A stretch of 41,051 nt of DNA from Clostridia bacterium (GTDB lineage: Bacteria; Bacillota; Clostridia; Christensenellales; Aristaeellaceae): assembly GCA_017549335.1 (NCBI GenBank), contig JAFYVB010000005.1, positions 1 to 41,051 of the forward strand. Reading direction: 5' to 3'. Shown in pieces: positions 24,796 through 32,911 of this stretch. The position numbers and the translations under genes were made by a program. The notes below the pieces were generated by a model. The model saw only the letters and a list, made by a program, of their open reading frames with translations, was not told the DNA's origin and made no database searches. Each line of letters begins with the position of its first letter. The first letter of the stretch is position 1.

Positions 24796-24828
24796 AGCCG
24801 ATCGGCATATAACCGACCGGCTTTTTTT
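24796..24828 (+). terminator. Intrinsic terminator after degV
   Basis: Stem AGCCGATCGG with ACCGACCGGCT (one internal mismatch, short AT-rich loop) is followed by a T7 run. It overlaps the end of the converging GerMN gene by a few bases. In the minus direction only four T follow, so it is a weaker terminator that way. Confidence 0.8.
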
Positions 24829-26386
24829 ATTGTTCCCGAACCAAGCTCATATTGCGCATGAACTCGCCCGGCAGATACAAATGCCCGCACAGGGAATCGG
24901 GCTGCGCACCGCCGATAAAGAACACCGTTCCCGTAATATCGGGCAGCTCGGTCAGCGTATTGACCACGGCGTAGATCATCAGCCGCTCCTCGCTTTCGGA
25001 ATACTCCTTGCAGCTGTCCTGCAAGCCTTTGGAGAAGTTCAGCAGCGCACGTCTGTCGCTGACGCTGGCGCCCAGAAGATCGGCATCCTTCAATGTTTCG
25101 GGCAGCACCCGTTTCATCCCGTTTTTGCTGTCAAAGGGCTGCGGGCCTTCCATCAGGCAGTTCACAAGATAGCGCACCGACCGCGTTTGATAATAAGGCA
25201 CGGGGCGCTGCACAGCGCACAGTCTTCCCTCGCCGTCGCTGAAATACAGCGTGCACTGGGAAAGCAGGAAAGCGGAAAAGCTGCTGCGGCGCATCAGACC
25301 GCCTTCAAAGGCAATGGTATCCCCCGCGCCCTCATAAATGCCGCTGGGAACAAGGGCCGATACCAGCTCATCGCCGATATGCACCGTTACGCCGCTGATA
25401 CCGGGCACGAAGGTGGTAACGGTATAGGTCAGCGCCGCCATCATCACCGAGCGGGGAATACCCGCGGAAATCAGCGCATCGTTGAACGCCTGTTTAAAGT
25501 GCAGAATCACCTGCTGACCGCCGGTGGCGGCAACGGAGGCAATCTGCGGTTCTCTCTCAAGATAGGCCGAAAGCATGGGCACGGCAGGCACGGTGGAAAG
25601 CGTCTGCGCACCGGAAGAGAGCGCATCCAGCAGCGTTTCCGCCAGAGAGGCTTTATTACGGGATGCAAAATTCAGCACGCGGGTTTCAGCCAGAATACCC
25701 TTTCCCGAATAAGAGGGATAGTAAAGCGTGGCCGCCGTGGAAAAGCGCCTGTCCTCCCCCGTCTGGCTGAGAGGGCGGGCATAGGACGAAAGCATATCAA
25801 TGGTATCGCTCAGATTCTGGGTAAAGCAGCCGGCGGGCACGCTGGCGCCCACGTCAAGACCGGGCTGCACCGAGCTGACCAGCACGTTCACATATTTGAT
25901 ATCCCCCCACTGGCACAGCGTATTGGCGATGGCCTGACAGACGACGTACAGTTCGCTGTGCGCCAGCGTCAGTGCCGACGCCCCCAGGTTGACCGTCGCC
26001 GTATCCCCCGAGATCTCCACGGGGTTGACGGTGGACAAATGCAGCTGCACGTCCTGCGTCAGTTTGGAAGCCGCGTTGGTGCCGTCAAAATCAAAGAGCT
26101 TGCGCAGCGTAGCCTCCGCCGGATGGCGGGAAACGGGATAGCTCACCCGGTCGGGCTGGGCGATCAGACGCGTTCCCGTGATATCGGGCACATACAAAAG
26201 CACGCTCTGCACGGCTTCCTGACTTAAATCGCCGGTGGGCGCTTTCCACGGCACCTGTACGGGAGGCAGCGTAACGCCCGTTTCATGGTTGAGCGCCGTG
26301 ATGCCCGAGGTACAGCCCGTAAGCGAGAGCGTCAGCATCAGGCAGATAAATGCCGCGGCTGTGCGCTTCATTAAAGCTTTCATCAT
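24827..26386 (-). CDS. GerMN-domain lipoprotein, large
   Basis: A 519-residue exported lipoprotein. The signal peptide (MMKALMKRTAAAFICLML then TLSLTGC) ends in a lipobox with Cys25. The mature part looks like two GerMN-type repeats. The first includes VQLHLSTVNPVEISGDTATV and then VNLGASALT; the second includes LPETLKDADLLGASVSDRRA then LLNFSKGLQ. In each, a parameter-rich strand pair is followed by an NTL-type helix (IANTLCQ; VVNTLTELPDITGTVFFIGG). GerMN domains occur in spore germination protein GerM and in lipoproteins of two-component systems. The ATG sits within the overlap TAAATG at the end of the upstream gene, with GGAG just before. Confidence 0.82.
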   Translation of the reverse strand: MMKALMKRTAAAFICLMLTLSLTGCTSGITALNHETGVTLPPVQVPWKAPTGDLSQEAVQSVLLYVPDITGTRLIAQPDRVSYPVSRHPAEATLRKLFDFDGTNAASKLTQDVQLHLSTVNPVEISGDTATVNLGASALTLAHSELYVVCQAIANTLCQWGDIKYVNVLVSSVQPGLDVGASVPAGCFTQNLSDTIDMLSSYARPLSQTGEDRRFSTAATLYYPSYSGKGILAETRVLNFASRNKASLAETLLDALSSGAQTLSTVPAVPMLSAYLEREPQIASVAATGGQQVILHFKQAFNDALISAGIPRSVMMAALTYTVTTFVPGISGVTVHIGDELVSALVPSGIYEGAGDTIAFEGGLMRRSSFSAFLLSQCTLYFSDGEGRLCAVQRPVPYYQTRSVRYLVNCLMEGPQPFDSKNGMKRVLPETLKDADLLGASVSDRRALLNFSKGLQDSCKEYSESEERLMIYAVVNTLTELPDITGTVFFIGGAQPDSLCGHLYLPGEFMRNMSLVREQ

Positions 26387-27358
26387 TTAATCTCCGTTCA
26401 TCTGCATAAGGGAACTGAGCGTGCTGACAGATACGCGCCACGTACACGCTTCCCGCATCAGCCGCAGCGGCCATGCCGTAACCACGCGCTCGCTGCCATC
26501 TGCACGCCTCAGCGTCATATTGACGCATACCACGGCATGCTGCCCGTCCGGAGCGATGCTGCCGGGCGTGAGAGAATAGGCCAGCAGCATTTCGCTTTGG
26601 GCAAAGGTTTCGGAAAACAATGCCTGCGAAGGTCTGAGCTGGTAATCCTCCTGAGAAGACAAAAGCGGATACAGCGTGTCAAAGCTGCGCTGCTGCCATG
26701 CCCGCAAAATGGCGGCCGCCACGTTGGCAGGCGTCATCAGGTGTTCTTCGCTGCGCAGAAGGGGATCGCAGGGCAGATCATTCCCCGTCAGGAAATAGCT
26801 GTTCTTAAGACGCATGGAGGAGCCCACCTGCGACTCTGCCCGCACCAGCACCTGCACGGCATGATACTCTCCGCTCTCCGTGAGCGTTGCCGTCAGCGCA
26901 TCCATAGCCAGCCTGCGGCGCAATGCATTTTCACCGTTCGGATCCTGATCGGATTCGTTTTCGTAGCGGTTGTAAAGCGCCTCGTTGAAGGTAACGTATA
27001 CTATGCCGTTATTCACCTGGGTGGACAGCACCTCCACGCCCGGCGGGAACAGCGCTTCGCCGCCCGTTTTGGAACCGCTGACCAGCGCGTTTACCAATGC
27101 TTTTTCTCTGGGTTCATTGGGAAGGATGGTCAGCTCACTGCTTTCCTGCATCAAAAGATCGGTATCCTGATAGCGGAAATACAGCGTGGCGGTAAAATGA
27201 TCCGCTGCTGCGGGATCGGGCGCGGCGGAAATTGTCCGTTTCGCTTCCGGAGTCGGTTCCGCCTGATTCTGCGCGGTTTGGCTGCCGCAGCCCGAAAGCA
27301 GCAGCACGCAAAGCAAAAGGCACAGAAAAACTGTTTTTTTCATCGTCGATACTCTCAT
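26387..27358 (-). CDS. GerMN-domain lipoprotein, small
   Basis: A 323-residue lipoprotein. The signal peptide is MKKTVFLCLLLCVLLLSGC with the lipobox Cys; after cleavage comes a Pro/Ala-rich linker. A GerMN-like domain follows: TATLYFRYQDTDLLMQESSE, then REKALVNALVSG, VNNGIVYVTFNEAL and RRLAMDALTATLTESGEY. The C-terminal half (AAAILRAWQQRSFDTLYPLL onward) resembles an NTF2-like accessory domain, but that is uncertain. The ATG at 27358 overlaps the upstream stop as ATGA, suggesting coupling. An alternative ATG at 27343 would start the signal peptide directly at MKKT. Confidence 0.8.
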   Translation of the reverse strand: MRVSTMKKTVFLCLLLCVLLLSGCGSQTAQNQAEPTPEAKRTISAAPDPAAADHFTATLYFRYQDTDLLMQESSELTILPNEPREKALVNALVSGSKTGGEALFPPGVEVLSTQVNNGIVYVTFNEALYNRYENESDQDPNGENALRRRLAMDALTATLTESGEYHAVQVLVRAESQVGSSMRLKNSYFLTGNDLPCDPLLRSEEHLMTPANVAAAILRAWQQRSFDTLYPLLSSQEDYQLRPSQALFSETFAQSEMLLAYSLTPGSIAPDGQHAVVCVNMTLRRADGSERVVTAWPLRLMREACTWRVSVSTLSSLMQMNGD

Positions 27359-28131
27359 TCCTTGGGATTGGGTTCATTCCCCACGCACCAGCCGCGCAGC
27401 TTTGTGACAGCGCGTTCCAGCGCATCGCGGGAGTTATTCCAGGGCTTATCGGAATTACGGTAATCGAATTTAAGGGTGAACCACTCCAGCTCCTCTTCCA
27501 CGCGCTTCAAATTTTCCTGCATCAGCTTTTGCAGACACAGGGCAAAGTCCGCCTGTTTTTTCACATCCAGCGCTTCGCCCGCCATGCGCAGCAGCAGCGC
27601 CGCATCCTTGAGACACACGCCTTTGCATTCTTCAAAGGCTTTGCGGAAAGAAGCTTCCTTGCCGTAAAGATACAAAAGCGTATAGGCATAGCGCTTCATG
27701 TTTTCATCGATGCTCTCGCACAGGATGCAGGTGCCGGTCAGCTTATCAAGGGCGTCCGCAGCCTCTTTCAGCGCTTCCCGGCTGCCGTCCTTTTTCATCA
27801 GCCGTTTGGTCAGCGGCGCACCTGCGCCCGCCTGTGCTCCCTTCGCCGCGGCGTCAAAGATCTTCTGCGCACGCGCTTCGGTTTCCTTCAGGTGGGTATG
27901 GGTCATCAGCGCATGACCCAGCTTATTCTGCTGGGCAAAAATCAGCATATGATGCCTTTGGCAGTAGCCCTTTTCGTTGACGCGCACGCGGGTATCGGGC
28001 TCCATCACCGAGCCGCCCAGGCAGCGGTCCACGTCCGCCAGCTCAATTTTTCTTCTCAGCGCGCACAGAGGACACTCGCCGTTCAGTTTCAAAGCATCCC
28101 AAACGGGTATAGTATCAATATGGTATTGCAT
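27355..28131 (-). CDS. Cys-rich cytosolic protein of DUF6062 type
   Basis: A 258-residue protein with no signal peptide or membrane helix. It has two similar Cys modules. The first is CPLC (Cys20, Cys23) with GYCQRHH 34 residues later (Cys57, His60, His61). The second is CILC (Cys135, Cys138) with GVCLKDA 35 residues later (Cys173). The spacing is nearly identical, so the protein looks like an internal duplication with a degenerate second metal site. The pattern fits the DUF6062 family as I remember it; the function is unknown. AAAGGAG is 9 nt before the ATG. It is the first gene of the operon with the two GerMN lipoproteins. Confidence 0.75.
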   Translation of the reverse strand: MQYHIDTIPVWDALKLNGECPLCALRRKIELADVDRCLGGSVMEPDTRVRVNEKGYCQRHHMLIFAQQNKLGHALMTHTHLKETEARAQKIFDAAAKGAQAGAGAPLTKRLMKKDGSREALKEAADALDKLTGTCILCESIDENMKRYAYTLLYLYGKEASFRKAFEECKGVCLKDAALLLRMAGEALDVKKQADFALCLQKLMQENLKRVEEELEWFTLKFDYRNSDKPWNNSRDALERAVTKLRGWCVGNEPNPKE

Positions 28132-28163
28132 TTGTCACAGCTCCTTTACGGTGTGATCAATAT

Positions 28164-28193
28164 AGTATATCATACCCTTGGGCCAAATGTCAT
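28164..28193 (-). promoter_or_regulatory. Promoter of the DUF6062-GerMN operon
   Basis: Minus strand -35 ATGACA (28188-28193) and -10 TATACT (28164-28169) are separated by 18 nt, with an extended -10 TG one base upstream of the -10. It lies about 33 nt before the start codon. Confidence 0.6.
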
Positions 28194-28218
28194 GGATTTT
28201 CGTGAAATAATGCAATTC

Positions 28219-28247
28219 TTGCTCAAACGGCTGATTCCCTGTATAAT
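28219..28247 (+). promoter_or_regulatory. Promoter of the alcohol/aldehyde dehydrogenase pair
   Basis: -35 TTGCTC (28219-28224) and perfect -10 TATAAT (28242-28247) are 17 nt apart, 32 nt upstream of the dehydrogenase start codon. Divergent from the DUF6062 promoter only 25 bp away. Confidence 0.75.
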
Positions 28248-28279
28248 AAAAGCAATCCTTTTGAAAGGAGCCGCTGCGT

Positions 28280-29494
28280 ATGCATTCACTCTATAAGCTT
28301 TTCTGCCGGACATATCAGGGCGTTTTCCGCCTTGCGATGCCCCTTTTGCCCTACCGCGAGCCCCGGTGTTTTGACAGCGTTGATGCGCTTTCCGGTCTGA
28401 TGGCTGAATTAAAGCCCCGGGCGGCGCTGCTGGTAACGGACAAATTTCTCCGTCAAAGCGGCATGACGCAGGGCATTGAGGACGTTCTTCAAAAGGCGCA
28501 GGTCAAGTGCGTGATCTTTGACGAAACGCAGCCCAATCCCACGGTAAAAAATGTGGAGGATGCGCGCAAGCTGTACGTCGATAACGGCTGCGGCTGCATC
28601 ATCGCTTTGGGCGGCGGTTCTGCCATGGATTGCGCCAAAGGCGTGGGGGCGCGCATCGCCTATCCCCGCAAAACGCTCTCTCAGCTCAAGGGTCTGCTGC
28701 GGGTACTGCGCCCCATTCCGCCTCTGATCGCCATTCCCACCACGGCGGGCACGGGCAGCGAAGTCACGCTGGCAGCCGTGCTTACCGATCACGACACCCG
28801 GCATAAATATCCCATGAATTCCTTCACGCTGATCCCGCGCTACGCCGTTCTGGATCCCGCTTTCACCCGTTCGCTGCCGCCCCACCTGACAGCCAGCACG
28901 GGCATGGATGCGCTCACCCATGCAGTGGAAGCCTACATCGGCCGCTCCACCACCCGCGAAACCCGAACTCTTGCGCTAGAAGCCGTAAAGCTGATCTTTG
29001 AAAATCTGGAAAATGCCTACAACAACGGCAGCGATATGTCCGCCCGCCGTTCCATGCTGCGGGCTGCCTACGCCGCAGGCATTGCTTTTTCCAAATCCTA
29101 CGTGGGCTATGTACACGCGGTAGCGCACTCCTTGGGCGGACAGTACAATCTCCCCCACGGACTGACCAACGCCGTGCTGCTTCCCTACGTGCTGGACGCC
29201 TACGGCAGCGTCATCCATCCCAAGCTTCACACCCTTGCCGTTGCCGCAGGCATCGCCGGGGAAAAGGACGATCCCGCCGCAGCTGCCCGCGCCTTCATCA
29301 CCGCCATCCGCGATATGAACCGGCGCATGGGCATTCCCGTTTCGCTGCAGGGGATCCGCAAAGAGGACATTCCCATGATGGCCGCACACGCCGCCAAAGA
29401 AGCCAATCCCCTGTACCCCGTGCCCGTGCTCATGGACGCCGGAGAGCTTGAAGCCCTTTATGAAAAGGCCGCCGATTGGAGGAACGAAAAATGA
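28280..29494 (+). CDS. Iron-containing (type III) alcohol dehydrogenase
   Basis: A 404-residue group III alcohol dehydrogenase that interconverts an alcohol and an aldehyde with NAD(P)H. The nucleotide-binding motif GGGSAMDCAKG is at 111-121. TTAGTGSEVT follows at 154-163. The iron site is conserved: Asp210 and His214 in GMDALTHAVEAY, His279 in YVHAVAHSLGG and His293 in LPHGLTNAVLLP, with the same spacing as in FucO-type enzymes. GAAAGGAG precedes the ATG. Its stop overlaps the aldehyde dehydrogenase start as ATGA, so the two are translationally coupled. The specific alcohol is not apparent. Confidence 0.9.
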   Translation: MHSLYKLFCRTYQGVFRLAMPLLPYREPRCFDSVDALSGLMAELKPRAALLVTDKFLRQSGMTQGIEDVLQKAQVKCVIFDETQPNPTVKNVEDARKLYVDNGCGCIIALGGGSAMDCAKGVGARIAYPRKTLSQLKGLLRVLRPIPPLIAIPTTAGTGSEVTLAAVLTDHDTRHKYPMNSFTLIPRYAVLDPAFTRSLPPHLTASTGMDALTHAVEAYIGRSTTRETRTLALEAVKLIFENLENAYNNGSDMSARRSMLRAAYAAGIAFSKSYVGYVHAVAHSLGGQYNLPHGLTNAVLLPYVLDAYGSVIHPKLHTLAVAAGIAGEKDDPAAAARAFITAIRDMNRRMGIPVSLQGIRKEDIPMMAAHAAKEANPLYPVPVLMDAGELEALYEKAADWRNEK

Positions 29495-30870
29495 CCGAGC
29501 AGGAAATTGATCTGCTGCTTCAAAAACAGCGCGCTTTTTTCCAAAGCGGCGCCACCATGCACATCGAACGCCGCATTGAAATGCTCAAAAAGCTGCGCAC
29601 GCTGATCCGTAAATACACCCCCGAAATCGCGCAGGCGATTCACAGCGATCTGGGCAAAAGCGAACACGAAGCTTTCATGTGCGAGATCGGCCTTGCGCTG
29701 ACGGAGATCTCCTATATGATCCGGCATACCCGCGGTTTTTCCCGCAAGCGCTACCGTCCCACGCCCCTTGCGCAGTTTGCCGCCGTCAGTTATGAGCTGC
29801 CCACGCCCTATGGCAATGCATTGATCATGAGCCCGTGGAACTATCCCTTCCTGCTGACCATCGAGCCGCTGGCAAATGCCATTGCCGCAGGCAACACCTG
29901 TATTATCAAGCCCAGCGCCTACGCTCCCGCCACCGCGGCTATGATTGAAAAGCTGATCGGCGCCGCCTTCCCGCCGGAATACGTTGCCGTGGTCACCGGG
30001 GGCCGCAAGGAAAACGCCTGCCTGCTGCACAAGAAATTCGATCTCATTTTCTTTACGGGCAGCCAGTCCGTGGGCAAGGAAGTGCTGCGCTGCGCCGCCG
30101 AAACGCTCACCCCTGCCATCCTCGAGCTGGGCGGCAAAAGCCCCTGCATCGTGGATGAGACCGCCGATATCGCGCTGGCTGCCAGACGCATCGTGTTCGG
30201 CAAGTTCCTCAACTGCGGACAGACCTGCATCGCGCCCGACCACATCCTCTGTCAGCAATCGGTGAAAGACAAGCTGGTGCGGGAGATCCTCTCCCAAATC
30301 AAAGTGCAGTTCGGCGAAAACCCGCTTGATAATGCTGACTACGGAAAGATCATCAACGAAAAGCACTTTGACCGCCTGCTTTCGCTGATAGACGAAAACA
30401 AAACCGTTTTCGGCGGTGAATATGATCGGGAAGCGCTGCGCATTGCGCCCACGGTGATGGAGGACGTTTCCATGGATGATCCCGTCATGCAGGAGGAAAT
30501 TTTCGGTCCCCTGCTGCCCATCCTCACCTATGAGCGCTTTGATGAGTTGTTGCCGCTGCTTTCCTCCAAGGAAAAGCCGCTGGCCCTCTACATTTTCTCC
30601 GAGGATAAAGAACGCATTGATCTGATCACCCGCCGCGCGCGTTTCGGCGGAGGCTGCATCAACGACGTGGTCATCCACCTTGCCACCAGCGAGATGGGCT
30701 TTGGCGGCGTGGGCGAAAGCGGCATGGGCTCCTATCACGGTAAAACGGGGTACGACGCCTTCTCCCACCGCAAAAGCATCGTCGACAAAAAAACATTCAT
30801 GGATCTGAATATCCGTTACCAGCCCTATGACAAAATCAAAAGACGGCTGATCTCTTTCTTCCTCCGGTAA
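29491..30870 (+). CDS. NAD(P)-dependent aldehyde dehydrogenase, class 3-like
   Basis: A 459-residue ALDH. The Asn of SPWNYPF (Asn117), the general base Glu212 in ELGGKSP and the nucleophile Cys246 in NCGQTCIAPDH are all present. The nucleotide-binding FFTGSQSVGKEV lies at 188-199. EEIFGPLLPI and the late FGGVGESGMGSYHGK complete the pattern. The short length and the C-terminal hydrophobic tail (KIKRRLISFFLR) fit the class 3/fatty aldehyde dehydrogenase subfamily. I use the ATG at 29491, in the ATGA overlap and 8 nt after GGAGG, rather than an in-frame start at 29476. With the alcohol dehydrogenase it could oxidise an alcohol to its acid. Confidence 0.92.
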   Translation: MTEQEIDLLLQKQRAFFQSGATMHIERRIEMLKKLRTLIRKYTPEIAQAIHSDLGKSEHEAFMCEIGLALTEISYMIRHTRGFSRKRYRPTPLAQFAAVSYELPTPYGNALIMSPWNYPFLLTIEPLANAIAAGNTCIIKPSAYAPATAAMIEKLIGAAFPPEYVAVVTGGRKENACLLHKKFDLIFFTGSQSVGKEVLRCAAETLTPAILELGGKSPCIVDETADIALAARRIVFGKFLNCGQTCIAPDHILCQQSVKDKLVREILSQIKVQFGENPLDNADYGKIINEKHFDRLLSLIDENKTVFGGEYDREALRIAPTVMEDVSMDDPVMQEEIFGPLLPILTYERFDELLPLLSSKEKPLALYIFSEDKERIDLITRRARFGGGCINDVVIHLATSEMGFGGVGESGMGSYHGKTGYDAFSHRKSIVDKKTFMDLNIRYQPYDKIKRRLISFFLR

Positions 30871-30882
30871 AAAAACGGAATT

Positions 30883-30927
30883 CCCTCCCCTTTGAAAGCA
30901 TAGTCTTTACAAAAGGGAGGGCTTTTT
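30883..30927 (+). terminator. Terminator hairpin whose 3' arm is the next gene's ribosome binding site
   Basis: CCCTCCC (30883-30889) pairs with GGGAGGG (30915-30921), extended by CTTT/AAAA-type pairs, and is followed by C and T5. It ends the dehydrogenase operon. The GGGAGGG arm is also the only Shine-Dalgarno for the SPOR gene at 30929, 7 nt away, so the folded hairpin would hide that site. Confidence 0.7.
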
Positions 30928-30928
30928 G

Positions 30929-31768
30929 ATGCGTGCACAAAGATTGAAAACACAACCGTATAAAACAGGCAGCATGGCAAAGCGGGCATGTCTTTGCCTG
31001 ATCCTTTGCATTTTGGTGCTGGCAGGCACCTTTTCGCTGCGGCAGAAAATAAACCTGCCCGAAATCTTTTCGCTTGCGCCCACCGCCGTCCCCCTCAGGA
31101 ATACGCCTCCCCCCGCAAAGGAAGAACGAGCCTCCCGGGAGATTGCCGTCACCGGGCGCAGCTGGTATGCGCTGCAGCTGGGCGCTTTTACTCAGGAGAA
31201 CGCGGCGCATCAGCTTTCGCAGGAATTCATCCCCCGCGGAGCTGCAGGACACATCCGGGAGGAAGGCGGCATTTTCCGTGTGTACGCCGCTGCCTACCCC
31301 ACCCGCGCCGAAGCCCAGAGCGTGCAAAAACGGCTGTCTGAGCAAGGGGTGACCACCTATATCCAAACCTGTGACACCCAGGCGCTTGCATTGCGCGCCG
31401 CGGGCAGCAAAAAGCAGTTGGACGCCGTATGCGAGGTGATCGGGTATCTGGACGGGCTGAGCATGAAATTTTTTACCCTCTCCTCCCAGCTGGACAAAGG
31501 CGAAATGACGCTGAGCGAGGCCAACGGCGCGCTTACCTCCGAAGGCGCCACCTGCCGCGCCCTGTGCACGCTTTTGACAAATGCCTTTGACGGTACGCTG
31601 CCGGACGCCGCAGAGCTTTTGCACACCGCGCTTTCGGCCGTCGCGCTGATTTGCGAAAACGGTCAGAATAGCCAAAGCGCCGCACGAACAGGTGCGGCGC
31701 TGAAAGGCTGTCATTTAACTGTGATCTCGGAGCTGTCGAAAATCGCTTCCGCTCTGCCCCGGAAATGA
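30929..31768 (+). CDS. SPOR-domain single-pass membrane protein
   Basis: A 279-residue protein. A basic N-terminus is followed by one membrane segment at about 18-36 (KRACLCLILCILVLAGTFSL), a Pro-rich linker, and a SPOR domain at about 79-147. The SPOR domain opens WYALQLGAFTQENAAHQLSQ and then has GGIFRVYAAAYPTRAEAQSV. SPOR domains bind glycan strands with stripped stem peptides at division septa or spore envelopes. The C-terminal 130 residues are helical and unrecognised. The ATG at 30929 is used rather than the TTG one codon earlier. Its ribosome binding site is inside the preceding terminator. A sporulation or division role is inference. Confidence 0.8.
   Translation: MRAQRLKTQPYKTGSMAKRACLCLILCILVLAGTFSLRQKINLPEIFSLAPTAVPLRNTPPPAKEERASREIAVTGRSWYALQLGAFTQENAAHQLSQEFIPRGAAGHIREEGGIFRVYAAAYPTRAEAQSVQKRLSEQGVTTYIQTCDTQALALRAAGSKKQLDAVCEVIGYLDGLSMKFFTLSSQLDKGEMTLSEANGALTSEGATCRALCTLLTNAFDGTLPDAAELLHTALSAVALICENGQNSQSAARTGAALKGCHLTVISELSKIASALPRK
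31676..31701. other. Perfect 10-bp hairpin inside the SPOR gene 3' end
   Basis: AGCGCCGCAC (31676-31685) and GTGCGGCGCT (31692-31701) form a perfect GC-rich stem with a 6-nt loop. It lies 67 nt before the SPOR stop and about 70 nt past the stop of the converging minus-strand gene. In the minus direction it is followed by TTTGG, so it could act as a weak terminator for that gene, the only candidate between the two genes. Confidence 0.45.
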
Positions 31769-31769
31769 T

Positions 31770-32867
31770 TTATCTGCTGGGGGCATTGCACTTTCCGCAA
31801 GGCTTAAGATCGGGGAAATTGCCGATCTCGCTGTAGCGGAAGGAGCCCTTGAAGGGGAGATACTTGATGGCGGTGCTGGAGCAGTTTTTCTCGGTATGAT
31901 AGAAGCTGCCGCCGCTGGGATTGTAATACAGCACCAGATTGGGATCGGGGCTGTTGGTGGGCATCAGGGTATAATGAGGCGTGGGCGTACCCGCATCCAC
32001 CACCTTGGTGGCTGTGATCAGCGAAGCAGGATCCACATACCACTGGCCGTTGACGCGCAGCATCAGCACTTCGTAACGGTACTTGGTGGGATTGTTGCCG
32101 TCGCCGCGGTCGATCATCGCTTCCATGGTGATGGTACGGGAGTCATCCGCATCGTTGCCGGAAACGTAGATCACTTCGTATCGGGTGGGCGTCTGTGTTC
32201 CGCGCACCTTGAAAATGGCCTGGGCCGGATTGGGCTGGGCATTTTTCCATGCGGGAGAACAATATTCCAGCATGGCGTTGTAATCCAGGTTCATCCAGCT
32301 GCTCATAAACCGTTCCAGACGATCCTGAGCATGGGAACGGGAATCCGGCGTCGTTTCGGGCTTCACGTCATTCTGCACCGTGGACGCATTGATGCTGTTT
32401 CCGAAGGCGCCCACCTGACTGCTGGTCACATTACGCCCAAAAAGGCCCGACAGATCGCTGTCGCCCGTCGCAGTTTTGTCTTCCGCGGGACCCACAACAG
32501 ACACCGTAAACCACAGCGCCGCCGCTACGGATACCATCATCAGCGCCGTATAGATCAGCGTCATGGTTTTGCGCGCCTGCGGAATAAAGGCGTCGCCCAC
32601 CCACATGCACAAAAGTGCCAGCAGAGAAAAGCCTACAAAGGCCCAGTGAACCTCACTGTAGCCCAGAATGAGCGCAACAATAAAAACGATAGGAAGCAGC
32701 AGCGTCAGGCAGATCTGCAAAAAAACGAAATTGCGCTTACTGCGCCGCCCCGGTCTTTCTGCTCGGGGCGCATCCATGCGCACCTGAAAGCCGCCGCCCT
32801 GCGCACGGCCCGATCCCTTCAGCCCGTAAAGCGGCGAAGAAGAGTATCTTTTGCGATTCTCGCTCAT
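31770..32867 (-). CDS. Three-TM membrane protein with C-terminal His-Cys3 motif
   Basis: A 365-residue protein. The polar, basic N-terminus is followed by three predicted membrane segments at about 47-69, 73-91 and 101-125. An extracytoplasmic region then includes an NTF2-like part (LERFMSSWMNLDYNAMLEYC then SPAW, and VLMLRVNGQWYVDP). The C-terminus has YYNPSGGSFYHTEKNCSS followed by a late KPCGKC. The H-x4-C...C-x2-C arrangement resembles the small metal-binding module found at the ends of some secreted nucleases and ComEC-like proteins. I do not recognise a named family. The ATG at 32867 follows AAAGGGG; an in-frame start at 32906 lacks this support. Confidence 0.65.
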   Translation of the reverse strand: MSENRKRYSSSPLYGLKGSGRAQGGGFQVRMDAPRAERPGRRSKRNFVFLQICLTLLLPIVFIVALILGYSEVHWAFVGFSLLALLCMWVGDAFIPQARKTMTLIYTALMMVSVAAALWFTVSVVGPAEDKTATGDSDLSGLFGRNVTSSQVGAFGNSINASTVQNDVKPETTPDSRSHAQDRLERFMSSWMNLDYNAMLEYCSPAWKNAQPNPAQAIFKVRGTQTPTRYEVIYVSGNDADDSRTITMEAMIDRGDGNNPTKYRYEVLMLRVNGQWYVDPASLITATKVVDAGTPTPHYTLMPTNSPDPNLVLYYNPSGGSFYHTEKNCSSTAIKYLPFKGSFRYSEIGNFPDLKPCGKCNAPSR

Positions 32868-32911
32868 GCGCAATCCCCTTTCTGTAACAATTTCGCCATA
32901 AAGCATAGTAT

